64,000 nt of DNA from Mucilaginibacter straminoryzae (GTDB taxonomy: Bacteria; Bacteroidota; Bacteroidia; Sphingobacteriales; Sphingobacteriaceae), in NCBI RefSeq assembly GCF_022953055.1, contig NZ_JALJEJ010000012.1:1-64000 (forward strand), written 5' to 3'. The translations under genes were made by a program, and so were the position numbers. Positions 8,806 through 17,323 of this stretch are shown here, one piece after another. The notes beneath the pieces were generated by a model that did not search any database, was not told the DNA's origin, and saw only the letters and a list, made by a program, of their open reading frames with translations. Within the stretch, counting starts at the first letter, position 1. Each line of letters starts with the position of its first letter.

Positions 8806-8875
8806 TTCCACTAATGCTCATACTGCACACTACCCTAAATAGTACTGTAAAATTATTCCTTAACTTAAATCTGAG

Positions 8876-10105
8876 TTATTCTCCCGGCTCAAAAATCAGC
8901 GTCGTCATTCGTTTTTCGTCGAGCATCTCATTACTGATCTCCAGCAACTCTTCTGCTGTAACAGCGTTAATTTTGGCAATTACTTCCTCCAGCGAATCGA
9001 TATAATTAAAATCCATCAGGCTTTTTGCCATAGAGATAATCAGGCTCATGCGGTTTTCTTCGGCAAGCGCTATCTGCCCGGTAAATTTCTGCTTTGCGCG
9101 TTGCAATTGTAAGTCGCCCAGTTTCTGGTCGCGCAGCTTTTTAAGTTCTTTGTTCACCAAACGCATGGCACGCTCGGCTTTCTCTTTGTCTGTTCCGAAG
9201 TAGATAGTAAAAAGCCCGGTATCGGTAAAAGGGATATAATTAGATTCGATGGTATAGGCAATACCATGCTTTTCGCGGATCTCGAGGTTCAGCCGGTTGC
9301 TCATGCCAATACCGCCGAGCATATTATTCAGCAACAGTAACCCGCTTTTAAATTTGTGAGAACTGGCATAGGCCTGCATGCCCATTACACAATGGGTTTG
9401 CGAAATTGGCTTGGCGCTGCGGATCAATTGAGGTAGATTGATCACCGGTTTTTCGCGGTTCTTAGCATTGATGTTAGCGGGAACGCTGCCAAAGTACTTC
9501 TCCGTTAGTCGCTGCAACTTACTGAAATCGTAATTTCCGAAAACTGCAAATATAATCTGGCTGGTGTTATAGTTTTTATCTATGAAGGTTTGAATATCTT
9601 TTTTACCCAGTTTATTTACAGTTTCAGGCGTGCCCAAAATATTGCCGCCCATGGGGTTGCCTTTGAATAAAAGCGATTCAAAATCGTCCTGTACGGCTTC
9701 CTCGGGCTGGTCGAGGTAGGAGGCAATTTCGTCAAGGATCACGCCGCGCTCTTTTTCAATCTCCTCCTGCGGGAAGGTAGAATGGAAGACCAGGTCTTCG
9801 AACAGGTCCATCGTCCGTTCCAAATACTGGTTTAAAAAAGAAGCATGTATGCAGGTATATTCTTTGGTTGTATAGGCATTCAAGTCAGCGCCCACTAACT
9901 CCAACCGGTTCAGGATCTGGTTGGTATTACGCCGTTCCGTTTCTTTAAACAGCAGGTGTTCTATAAAATGGGCCAGGCCTTCCTGTTCTGGTCCCTCGTC
10001 ACGTGAGCCTGCATTGATCATGATGCAACAATGAGTAATGGGCGAAGCCGAAGGGTGATGCAACAAACGAATGCCGTTTGGGAGTGTAAAAACCTGGTAT
10101 TCCAT
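8876..10105 (-). CDS. M16-family zinc metallopeptidase
   Basis: A 409-residue pitrilysin/processing-peptidase-type protein. The inverted zinc motif HFIEH (H46, E49, H50) is intact, and the downstream glutamate region KERGVILDEIASYLDQPEE matches the third zinc ligand segment. There is no signal peptide, so it is probably cytosolic. Single-domain proteins of about 410 residues are usual in Bacteroidota. Its substrate is unknown, and it may act as a peptide-degrading enzyme. Confidence 0.94.
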   Translation of the reverse strand: MEYQVFTLPNGIRLLHHPSASPITHCCIMINAGSRDEGPEQEGLAHFIEHLLFKETERRNTNQILNRLELVGADLNAYTTKEYTCIHASFLNQYLERTMDLFEDLVFHSTFPQEEIEKERGVILDEIASYLDQPEEAVQDDFESLLFKGNPMGGNILGTPETVNKLGKKDIQTFIDKNYNTSQIIFAVFGNYDFSKLQRLTEKYFGSVPANINAKNREKPVINLPQLIRSAKPISQTHCVMGMQAYASSHKFKSGLLLLNNMLGGIGMSNRLNLEIREKHGIAYTIESNYIPFTDTGLFTIYFGTDKEKAERAMRLVNKELKKLRDQKLGDLQLQRAKQKFTGQIALAEENRMSLIISMAKSLMDFNYIDSLEEVIAKINAVTAEELLEISNEMLDEKRMTTLIFEPGE

Positions 10106-10178
10106 AAGTAAGGGTGCAAAGATACGCTTATTTAAATCTATAGTTAACAGTAGCGTAGCTAATGCTTAACTTTAGGGC

Positions 10179-10724
10179 ATGAAAGTAAAAGTTGCCGACC
10201 TTGAGTTTGAAACCTTAATAGAGCATAAAGCAATTTTAAAACGTACTGCCGAGCTAGCCGAAGAATTTAACCGTGCCTATGCAGATAAAACACCGGTATT
10301 TCTGGGAGTATTAAATGGCAGCTTTCTTTTTATGGCTGATCTGGTAAAACAGGTTAATGTCCCCTGCGAGGTTACTTTCACCAAGCTGGCATCTTATTAT
10401 GGCGGCACCAGTACTACCAGAAATGTACGGAGTGATATAGAGCTAAATACGAATATTACCGGCCGGCATGTAATTATCGTAGAAGATATCATAGACTCTG
10501 GTAACACCCTTGCTTACCTGATAGAACGGCTAAGAACGCATAAGCCAGCCTCGCTAAAAGTATGTACACTGCTCTCAAAAACAGATGCGATTGAAATATT
10601 AGTGCCTGAATTAGCTTACGTAGGATTTGAAATAGAAAATGAGTTTGTAGTAGGCTATGGCTTAGACTATAAAGAGTTGGGACGCAACCTGAATGATATT
10701 TACAGATTAGTTAGTGTTGAGTAG
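10179..10724 (+). CDS. hpt: hypoxanthine phosphoribosyltransferase
   Basis: A 181-residue purine-salvage enzyme that joins hypoxanthine (or guanine) to PRPP. The PRPP-binding motif VIIVEDIIDSGNTLAYL is present, as is the flexible-loop segment KLASYYGGTSTTRN. The fold and length are typical. The next gene begins 2 bp after its stop codon, suggesting co-transcription with the SGNH lipoprotein. Confidence 0.95.
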   Translation: MKVKVADLEFETLIEHKAILKRTAELAEEFNRAYADKTPVFLGVLNGSFLFMADLVKQVNVPCEVTFTKLASYYGGTSTTRNVRSDIELNTNITGRHVIIVEDIIDSGNTLAYLIERLRTHKPASLKVCTLLSKTDAIEILVPELAYVGFEIENEFVVGYGLDYKELGRNLNDIYRLVSVE

Positions 10725-10725
10725 T

Positions 10726-11415
10726 ATGAAAATAGTATACCGGCTGGTACTGATTGTTTTTATTGCGCTAAGTTTTTATAGCTGCAAGAAGGACAGTAAC
10801 AATCAACAGCCGGATGCCGTAACTCAGACCTATCATAATGTACTTATACTGGGCAATAGCATTACCTACGCTACTGCAGATGGAAATTTAGGCTGGAAAG
10901 GTAACTGGGGAATGGCTGCCAGTGCACCTGAGAAAGACTATGTGCACCTGTTGACTAAAAGCTTGCAAACCCTGGCTGCCGATTGTAAAGTGCAAGCGTT
11001 CAATATCTCGCCGTTTGAGTTTGATTACAAGAATTATAACCTGGATAACTTACAAACGTATCGTGACCTTAAGCCGGACCTTTTGATATTAAGGATTGGC
11101 GAGAATGTGCAACCCACCAATTTTGATGCCGTAGCATTTGAACAAAAGTATACCGCATTGCTAAGCTATTTCAAAAGCACTAATCCCAACCTGAAAATTT
11201 TAGCCGTATCCTCATTCTGGACAGGCCGCGACTATGTTGATCAAATCATGGCGAAGTATCCGCCTTATTTATCATTAGCTTATTTAGGGACCGATCTAAG
11301 CAATTACGCTTTAGATATGCCTAACGTGGATTACGCGGTTCAAACACACCCCGGCGATAAAGGCATGCAGGCAATTGCGGATGCCATTTATAAAAAGGCG
11401 ACAACGATAAAATAA
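10726..11415 (+). CDS. SGNH/GDSL-type hydrolase, predicted lipoprotein
   Basis: A 229-residue protein from the ATG at 10726 (an upstream TTG overlapping hpt is less likely). The N-terminus has a hydrophobic signal ending FYSCKK, a plausible lipobox, so it should be lipid-anchored. SGNH signatures are visible: the block I serine in LILGNSITYAT, RIGEN for block III, and HPGDKGMQAIADAI containing the block V histidine. It likely hydrolyses an ester on a cell-surface or exogenous substrate. Downstream of hpt with almost no gap. Confidence 0.85.
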   Translation: MKIVYRLVLIVFIALSFYSCKKDSNNQQPDAVTQTYHNVLILGNSITYATADGNLGWKGNWGMAASAPEKDYVHLLTKSLQTLAADCKVQAFNISPFEFDYKNYNLDNLQTYRDLKPDLLILRIGENVQPTNFDAVAFEQKYTALLSYFKSTNPNLKILAVSSFWTGRDYVDQIMAKYPPYLSLAYLGTDLSNYALDMPNVDYAVQTHPGDKGMQAIADAIYKKATTIK

Positions 11416-11422
11416 ACCCCAA

Positions 11423-14400
11423 TTAGACCAGGGCCCCGGTCATTTCTGATAAAATATCTAAGGCTTGTTCTATGCTTTGAATACCTTCTATGCCTATGCG
11501 TAGCGTGTTTTTCACTTCCTTTAGGTTCACACGGCGTGGATTACGTTGCACGAATTGCAGCACTTGTTTAAAGGCATCTGTTTCAAAGTAAGGCGACTGC
11601 TGGTTGCTGATAAAATAGCCCCGCAGTACGTTCTTTTTCAACGATATTTTTTCAAAACCGATAGCCTTGCCCAGCCACTGTAAACGGATGGTATTCAGCA
11701 GGTCATTTACTTGCGGGGGAATGGGCCCGAACCGGTCTGAAAGCTGCTTTTCAAAAGCGATCAATTCAGTTTCGTTCTCCAGTTTAGAAATTTCTGTGTA
11801 CAGGTTGTAACGCTCGGCTACGCTGGTGACATATTCGTCCGGGATCAGGATCTCCAGATCGGTATCAATTTGCGTAAAAGAGATATACGGACGTGGTTTT
11901 TCATCCTGAAAAACGTCTTTAAATTCTTCGTCCTTCAGTTCCTGGATGGCTTCGTCCAAAATCTTGTGATACATCTCGAAACCGATCTCTGCGATGAAAC
12001 CACTCTGCTCGGCACCCAGCAGGTTACCGCTGCCACGGATGTCCAGGTCGCGCATGGCCACGTTGAAACCGCTGCCCAGGTCGCTAAACTCTTCAATTGC
12101 GCTCAGGCGTTTGCGGGCTTCGGGTGTAAGCGTAGACAACGGCGGACTAAGCAGATAACAAAATGCCTTTTTATTACTGCGGCCTACCCGTCCGCGCATC
12201 TGGTGCAGGTCGCTCAAGCCAAACATATGGGCGTGGTTAATGATGATGGTATTGGCATTCGGAATATCCAGCCCTGCCTCGATGATAGTTGTCGCTACCA
12301 GAACATCGTACTCGGCGTCTACAAACTTCATCATCACATCTTCCAGGTCGTCGCCTTCCAATTGCCCGTGTGCAATACCGATGCGTGCTTTTGGTACCAG
12401 CTTACGGATGAGGCCGCCAAGCTGCGCAAGGTCTGCTACGCGGTTGTGGATAAAGAAAATCTGGCCGCCGCGGTCAATCTCATATTCAACCGCTTCTTTG
12501 ATCAGCTTTTCGTTAAACACGTGAAGTTCTGTAACCACCGGCTGACGGTTGGGTGGCGGGGTTGAGATGATAGAAAGGTCGCGCGCGCCCATCAGCGAGA
12601 AGTGCAGGGTACGCGGGATGGGCGTAGCTGTCAGCGTCAGCGTATCAACATTCACGCGCATCTGTTTCAGCTTTTCTTTGGTAGATACACCGAACTTCTG
12701 CTCTTCATCGATGATCATCAAGCCCAGATCTTTGAATTTCACATCTTTGCTTACCAACCGGTGTGTGCCGATGATGATATCCACTTTGCCTTCCGCTAAT
12801 TTGCCGAGGGTTTCCTTGATTTGCTTGCTCGATTTAAAACGGTTAACGTAATCGATATTTACGGGGAAGCCTTTAAGCCGATCTGAGAAGGTTTTATAAT
12901 GTTGCGCCGCTAAAATAGTGGTAGGAACCAGTACAGCCACCTGTTTGCTTTCTGCGGCTGCTTTAAATGCCGCACGGATAGCTACTTCTGTTTTACCGAA
13001 ACCCACGTCGCCGCAAATGAGGCGGTCCATTGGGTGCGGCGACTCCATGTCTTTTTTAAAGTCTGCCGTAGCCTTCTCCTGGTCGGGAGTATCTTCGTAA
13101 ATAAAAGAGGCCTCTAGTTCATTCTGTAAGTAGCTATCGGGCGAAAAAGCCGTGCCATGCTGCCGTTTGCGCAGGGCGTACAGCTTGATCAGGTCACGGG
13201 CTATGTCTTTAACTTTTTTTTTTGTGGTTTTCTTCAGGCGTTCCCAGGTATCGGTACCCAGCTTGTTCATTTTCGGAACGGTGCCCTCTTTACCGCTGTA
13301 CTTAGATATCCGGTTAAGCGAGTTGATGTTCACGTACAGCAGGTCGTTATCCGCATAGATCAGGCGGATCATCTCCTGCATCTTACCGTTCACCTCTACC
13401 TTTTCCAGCCCGGCGTATTTGCCGATGCCATGGTCGATGTGGGTAACGTAATCGCCCGGCTTTAACTCGCGAAGCTCTTTAAGGGTGATCGCTTGTGTGC
13501 GCTGGTAACCTTTGCGTAGCTTATATTTATAATAACGATCGAAGATCTGGTGGTCTGTATAGCAGGCCAGCTTTTGTTCACGGTCTACAAAGCCTTCACG
13601 GATGGCAATATTTACCGGTGTAAATTTCACCGTTTTATCCAGGTCTTCAAAAATGGTGTAAAGACGTTCGAGCTGCTTGGTAGAATCTGTAAAGATGCAA
13701 TTCTCGATCTTGTCGATCTCGTTGTTCTTGATGTTGTGGATCAGCAGCTGGAAATCCTTATTGAAGCTCGGCTGCGGCCGAATATCGAAGTTGATTTGCT
13801 GATTAGTTTCGTAAAAGAACTGTTTACCGAATTCGACAGCAGGGAAATCTTGCAGCTGGTCGGCAATCATTTTCTCGTCTGTAAAGGCAAATTTAGGATC
13901 GATCCACTCCGGGTTCTGGCTTTTTTCTTCGGCTGGCAAAGCTTTCCACAATTGGGTTGCTTTTTTATAGCCGTCTTTAATAATGTCCAGCATAAACTGT
14001 ACATCTTTTATCCACACTTGCGTTCCCGGTTCCGCATATTCCAGCAGCGAAATATTATTCTCCGTGAGGAATTTCGACTGCACGTTAGGGACGATAGTAA
14101 TGCTCTTGATCTGCTCTACAGACAATTGGCTTTCCACCTCGAACGTACGGATAGACTCTATAAAGTCGCCGAAGAATTCGATACGGTAAGGCAGGTCATG
14201 CGAGAAGGAGAAAATATCGACAATACCCCCGCGGATAGAGAACTGGCCAGGTTCGTAAACGAAATCAACACGTTCAAAATCGTATTCGATCAAAAACTCG
14301 TTAATAAAATCGATGCCCAGCTTACTGCTTACAGCAATCTCGAGGGTGTTCTTTTCCAGCGATTTCCGGTCGATTACCTTTTCAGCTAAGGCTTCCGGGT

Positions 14401-14773
14401 AGGTAACAATGAGCTTACCATATTCAGAAGTATGATTCAGCTCGTTCAATACCTCGGCGCGGGCCAGCACATTGCTGCTATCGGGCTGGGTAAATTCAAA
14501 AGGTTTGCGGTAAGAGGAGGGGAAGATCAGCACTTCCTGGCCTGTCAGGTTTTCCAGGTCTGCCTGGAAATAGCTGGCGTCTTCGCGGTCTGGCAGCACA
14601 AAGATCATGTGCTTATGCTGTAAAAACCACAAAGCTATCGCCACCGTGGCATCGCTTGATCCGACGAGCCCCCGCAATTGTACCCTCGGATTTTTGGATG
14701 AATTAAGCGCTTTGGCTAATTCCTGTACCCGGTGGTCTTCCTTATATCGTTCTAAAATCTCACGAATATTCAA
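11423..14773 (-). CDS. mfd: transcription-repair coupling factor
   Basis: A 1116-residue translocase that removes stalled RNA polymerase and recruits UvrA. UvrB-like N-terminal modules come first, then the RNA-polymerase-interaction domain around residue 440 (DYVTHIDHGIGKY), Walker A GDVGFGKTE near 585, the DEEQKFGV box, LTATPIPRTL, the helicase C region with GRVGR, and a TRCF C-terminal domain. Start is TTG at 14773; no better in-frame start is evident. It converges with the SGNH gene with a 7-bp gap. Confidence 0.97.
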   Translation of the reverse strand: MNIREILERYKEDHRVQELAKALNSSKNPRVQLRGLVGSSDATVAIALWFLQHKHMIFVLPDREDASYFQADLENLTGQEVLIFPSSYRKPFEFTQPDSSNVLARAEVLNELNHTSEYGKLIVTYPEALAEKVIDRKSLEKNTLEIAVSSKLGIDFINEFLIEYDFERVDFVYEPGQFSIRGGIVDIFSFSHDLPYRIEFFGDFIESIRTFEVESQLSVEQIKSITIVPNVQSKFLTENNISLLEYAEPGTQVWIKDVQFMLDIIKDGYKKATQLWKALPAEEKSQNPEWIDPKFAFTDEKMIADQLQDFPAVEFGKQFFYETNQQINFDIRPQPSFNKDFQLLIHNIKNNEIDKIENCIFTDSTKQLERLYTIFEDLDKTVKFTPVNIAIREGFVDREQKLACYTDHQIFDRYYKYKLRKGYQRTQAITLKELRELKPGDYVTHIDHGIGKYAGLEKVEVNGKMQEMIRLIYADNDLLYVNINSLNRISKYSGKEGTVPKMNKLGTDTWERLKKTTKKKVKDIARDLIKLYALRKRQHGTAFSPDSYLQNELEASFIYEDTPDQEKATADFKKDMESPHPMDRLICGDVGFGKTEVAIRAAFKAAAESKQVAVLVPTTILAAQHYKTFSDRLKGFPVNIDYVNRFKSSKQIKETLGKLAEGKVDIIIGTHRLVSKDVKFKDLGLMIIDEEQKFGVSTKEKLKQMRVNVDTLTLTATPIPRTLHFSLMGARDLSIISTPPPNRQPVVTELHVFNEKLIKEAVEYEIDRGGQIFFIHNRVADLAQLGGLIRKLVPKARIGIAHGQLEGDDLEDVMMKFVDAEYDVLVATTIIEAGLDIPNANTIIINHAHMFGLSDLHQMRGRVGRSNKKAFCYLLSPPLSTLTPEARKRLSAIEEFSDLGSGFNVAMRDLDIRGSGNLLGAEQSGFIAEIGFEMYHKILDEAIQELKDEEFKDVFQDEKPRPYISFTQIDTDLEILIPDEYVTSVAERYNLYTEISKLENETELIAFEKQLSDRFGPIPPQVNDLLNTIRLQWLGKAIGFEKISLKKNVLRGYFISNQQSPYFETDAFKQVLQFVQRNPRRVNLKEVKNTLRIGIEGIQSIEQALDILSEMTGALV

Positions 14774-14788
14774 AACGGTGCAAATATA

Positions 14789-14816
14789 ACCCCCTTACCC
14801 CCTAAAGGGGGAAGGT
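14789..14816 (+). repeat. C/G-rich hairpin repeat, copy 1
   Basis: CCCCCTTACCCCCT followed by AAAGGGGGAAGG forms a short hairpin. It belongs to the same family as 14892-14920, which lies about 75 bp away in the opposite orientation. Confidence 0.55.
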
Positions 14817-14891
14817 TTTTGTAAATTATTTCTTGATAACCACTTGTACCATTGTTTGTTTTCTAAAAAGAGAAACGGAAGGTTATTAAAA

Positions 14892-14920
14892 ACTCCCCCT
14901 TCAGGGGGTTGGGGGGAAAA
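14892..14920 (-). repeat. C/G-rich hairpin repeat, copy 2 (inverted)
   Basis: CCCCCTTCAGGGGGTTGGGG is the reverse-oriented relative of the repeat at 14789-14816. The pair flanks a 75-bp AT-rich segment upstream of the DUF4199 gene. Confidence 0.55.
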
Positions 14921-14989
14921 CAAAAGTTTGCTTAAATCCTTTAGAAGATGTATTACGGATACGTTAACCTGATAACCAATTATACCATT

Positions 14990-15400
14990 ATGAAGAACGC
15001 ACTATCATCCGGACTGATCATCGGCATCCTGAGCCTGGTATGGCTTTTAGTGATGCATTGGTTGGGCTATAACTCTGTTAAAGACAATAACCTGGCCCCA
15101 TATGAATATTTTTCAGTACTGATCCCGTTGATCGGCCTGTTCCTTGGCTTACGGGCTTACCGCGAAAAAGAACAAGGCGGCAAGATGAGTTTCCTGGAAG
15201 GATTGATCCAGGGATTTAAGATTTTATTAGTTGGCGGTGTTATTGCCGGTTTCATCGGTGTGATTTACATCAACTGGTTTTCACCCAGTAACCTTAATTT
15301 TTCCGACTTCTCCGGCCGTATTTTCGGCGCACTGCTGGTAGGTATTTTGTTCGATATTGTGGTATCTTTGATACTCATGAACCGATCAACCCACCTGTAA
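14990..15400 (+). CDS. DUF4199-type membrane protein
   Basis: A 136-residue protein from ATG 14990 (an upstream ATG at 14948 would add 14 residues that look non-coding). Four hydrophobic segments are seen, and the motifs around EYFSVLIPLIGLFLGLRAYREKEQGGKMSF fit the DUF4199 family. Its role is unknown. It is the first gene of a compact run of four small membrane-protein genes that is common in Bacteroidota. Confidence 0.83.
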   Translation: MKNALSSGLIIGILSLVWLLVMHWLGYNSVKDNNLAPYEYFSVLIPLIGLFLGLRAYREKEQGGKMSFLEGLIQGFKILLVGGVIAGFIGVIYINWFSPSNLNFSDFSGRIFGALLVGILFDIVVSLILMNRSTHL

Positions 15401-15697
15401 TTGAGAAAACTATTCAACCAATATTCAGAGCTTGTTTTCTGGCTGATGGCTATTATTGCTTTGGGCGTTACCAACCCCGGTGATAATGGCCATTTTAGTT
15501 TATGCCCTTTAAAACTTGCGGGTTTTACATGGTGCCCTGGTTGTGGTATTGGCCATGCTATTTCCTGGTTGTTGCACGGAAACCTGCACAATTCTTTTAA
15601 AGCCCATTGGTTAGGCATGCCAGCTTTAGGTGTAATTTTAGTTAGGATTTGTAACTTATTCGGCTTACATTTCTCTAAATTTAAATCAATCACTTAA
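15401..15697 (+). CDS. DUF2752-type membrane protein
   Basis: A 98-residue protein starting with TTG directly after the TAA of the preceding gene, so translation is probably coupled. The signature CPGCGIGHAISWLLHG identifies DUF2752. At least two membrane helices are likely. Function unknown; the paired cysteines could bind metal or form a disulfide. Confidence 0.85.
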   Translation: MRKLFNQYSELVFWLMAIIALGVTNPGDNGHFSLCPLKLAGFTWCPGCGIGHAISWLLHGNLHNSFKAHWLGMPALGVILVRICNLFGLHFSKFKSIT

Positions 15698-15710
15698 AGC
15701 AAATTTTAAA

Positions 15711-16067
15711 ATGGAAATTAATCCTTTTACCGCCCTGCCCAACGTAACTTTTGAAGAAGCAAATTTTTTACAGCAGTTAACAGCGGGCCTTTCAGATAGC
15801 CAAATCCGTGCTTTTTACAGTATTTATTCTACACGCCGGAGAAGCGCGCAGGATATTCTATTATTCACTCTGTTAGGCTTTATCTTGATTGCCGGGATAC
15901 AGCGTTTCGCGATAGGGCAAATCGCTATGGGCATTATTTATGTGCTGACCGGCGGTTTTTGCCTGATCGGTACTATTGTAGACCTGATCAATCATAAAAG
16001 CCTTGCTAACGAGTATAATCAGAAAATAGCTTACGAAAGCGTTCAGATTGCAAAAATGCAGGCTTAA
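15711..16067 (+). CDS. TM2-domain-like membrane protein
   Basis: A 118-residue protein with a polar N-terminus and two membrane helices separated by a short turn, in the arrangement of the TM2 domain (LLGFILIAGIQRFAIGQIAM, then GGFCLIGTIVDLI). Starts with ATG 13 bp after the DUF2752 gene. Function unknown. Confidence 0.82.
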   Translation: MEINPFTALPNVTFEEANFLQQLTAGLSDSQIRAFYSIYSTRRRSAQDILLFTLLGFILIAGIQRFAIGQIAMGIIYVLTGGFCLIGTIVDLINHKSLANEYNQKIAYESVQIAKMQA

Positions 16068-16076
16068 TACTGTTGG

Positions 16077-16301
16077 ATGGATACCGGCACAGGGAAAGTA
16101 ATCATATTCATAGGGCTGATTATTGTCATAATCGGCCTTATTATTTATTTCTTTAATGACAAGCTGGGCTGGATAGGGCACCTGCCAGGCGATATCCGTA
16201 TTGAACGAGAAAATTTCCGGTTCTATTTCCCTTTCACCACATTGGTTTTGCTCAACCTGTTGCTGTTTCTTTTGATGAAGATTTGGCGCTGGCTGAATTA
16301 A
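16077..16301 (+). CDS. DUF2905-type small membrane protein
   Basis: A 74-residue protein with two membrane helices separated by the family hallmark GHLPGDIRIERENFRFYFP. It ends the run of small membrane-protein genes and converges with the putative nuclease toxin gene 15 bp away. Function unknown. Confidence 0.87.
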   Translation: MDTGTGKVIIFIGLIIVIIGLIIYFFNDKLGWIGHLPGDIRIERENFRFYFPFTTLVLLNLLLFLLMKIWRWLN

Positions 16302-16316
16302 AAGGTACTAACGCTA

Positions 16317-17213
16317 TTAAACAGCAGTGCCCCCATCCATTTCGTCATCATCATCTTTTCGGTAGTAATAGTCCATAAATTTCTTGCTCCATTCCGGCTC
16401 TACAGACAATTTGGAATAATTAGGGCGTTGCTTCTTATTTAACTTTACCCTTACGTCCATATCTTCGCCTTTTTGCGCGTTTTCCCTTATTTCGTTTTCT
16501 GTTTTTCTCCATGATTCATACGTTCGCTCGCCCTGGTAAGAATTGCCGCGGTTGAAGTTCTTTTGCTGGGCAAAAATATTCGCGGTGTCCTTGCCTGACC
16601 CGCCCATCTGATTGCCAAAAATATGTCCCGCATCTGGCTTTTCTCCGGGTTGAAGCGGTGGCTGGTTATAACTGGAGTATCCTTGAATGCTTCCTGATTG
16701 ATTGGTGTAACCGATAGAAACCTGCTCTGGATAAAAAGCATTTGGGTTTTGAACGTAATTGCGCGTTTGCTGGCTGGTTCCGCTGCCCTGCCCAATATTA
16801 CCGCGGCCTATAGTAGAACCATAAATGGTGGTGTTTCTAAGCGTACGGACAAAATCCATCCCATGGTTAGCCGGATCATGGCAGTTAGGGTCGTTACAAC
16901 CGGGCGCATCACAATAGCGCTGTATTACGGTAGACTTCCCTGGCATTGCTTTTAGTTGCGCTGGCGGAGCGCATCCCGGACAATTACATCCTTTGCCGTG
17001 TTTTAATTGGATTGCCTGCCTTTGGTTTTGCTGATAAAGGGTTGCTACATTTTGCAGCTGACGTAATTGAGCAACATTGGTGCTGTTATTTGCCAGGTGC
17101 TGTACAGAAGTTGCCGATACGGCACCGAAGCTTCTTCCCGCTGTTCTTTCCTGGAGCGGCACACTGCCTGATGAGCCTCTGTCGGAAGATTTATGAAAGG
17201 CATGATGATTCAT
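16317..17213 (-). CDS. putative nuclease toxin, secreted or injected effector-like
   Basis: A 298-residue protein of mosaic build. Residues 1-75 are low-complexity, rich in Ser, Asn and Gln, with LRQLQ-type repeats. Residues 76-117 hold two cysteine/histidine clusters (CNCPGC, then C101, C106, C111, H112, H117) that could bind metal. A VIQR motif (96-99) resembles the stretch before toxin domains in DUF4157-type proteins. The C-terminus (193-230) has DAGHIFGNQMGGSG, an Asn-containing NIFAQQ motif and a conserved-looking NRGNSYQGE, as in DNA/RNA non-specific endonucleases (H197 the likely catalytic base, N212/N219 nearby). No signal peptide and no adjacent immunity gene are visible. Nuclease assignment is inferred from motifs. 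Confidence 0.6.
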   Translation of the reverse strand: MNHHAFHKSSDRGSSGSVPLQERTAGRSFGAVSATSVQHLANNSTNVAQLRQLQNVATLYQQNQRQAIQLKHGKGCNCPGCAPPAQLKAMPGKSTVIQRYCDAPGCNDPNCHDPANHGMDFVRTLRNTTIYGSTIGRGNIGQGSGTSQQTRNYVQNPNAFYPEQVSIGYTNQSGSIQGYSSYNQPPLQPGEKPDAGHIFGNQMGGSGKDTANIFAQQKNFNRGNSYQGERTYESWRKTENEIRENAQKGEDMDVRVKLNKKQRPNYSKLSVEPEWSKKFMDYYYRKDDDDEMDGGTAV

Positions 17214-17323
17214 AGTTTAAGGTTTGGTAAAAGATGATAACTTAAAATTAAACACTTTTGTTGGATAAATTATAAGCTGATGGCAGAAATATCTATAGAT
17301 TAGCTTGTCTCTGAATAGTTAAT

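Larger units (their letters stand above)
8383..8875. other. repeat-rich intergenic region
   Basis: About 490 bp without a gene between def and the M16 peptidase gene. It contains a C/G-rich hairpin repeat (8459-8494) and a copy of a dispersed repeat (8654-8805), both matching sequences at 50.6 kb. No coding frame of good quality was seen. Confidence 0.6.

Noticed and set aside
13550..14389. 279-codon plus-strand frame inside mfd
   Set aside because: It lies wholly antisense to the well-supported mfd gene and has no recognisable motifs; long open frames opposite conserved genes are common here.
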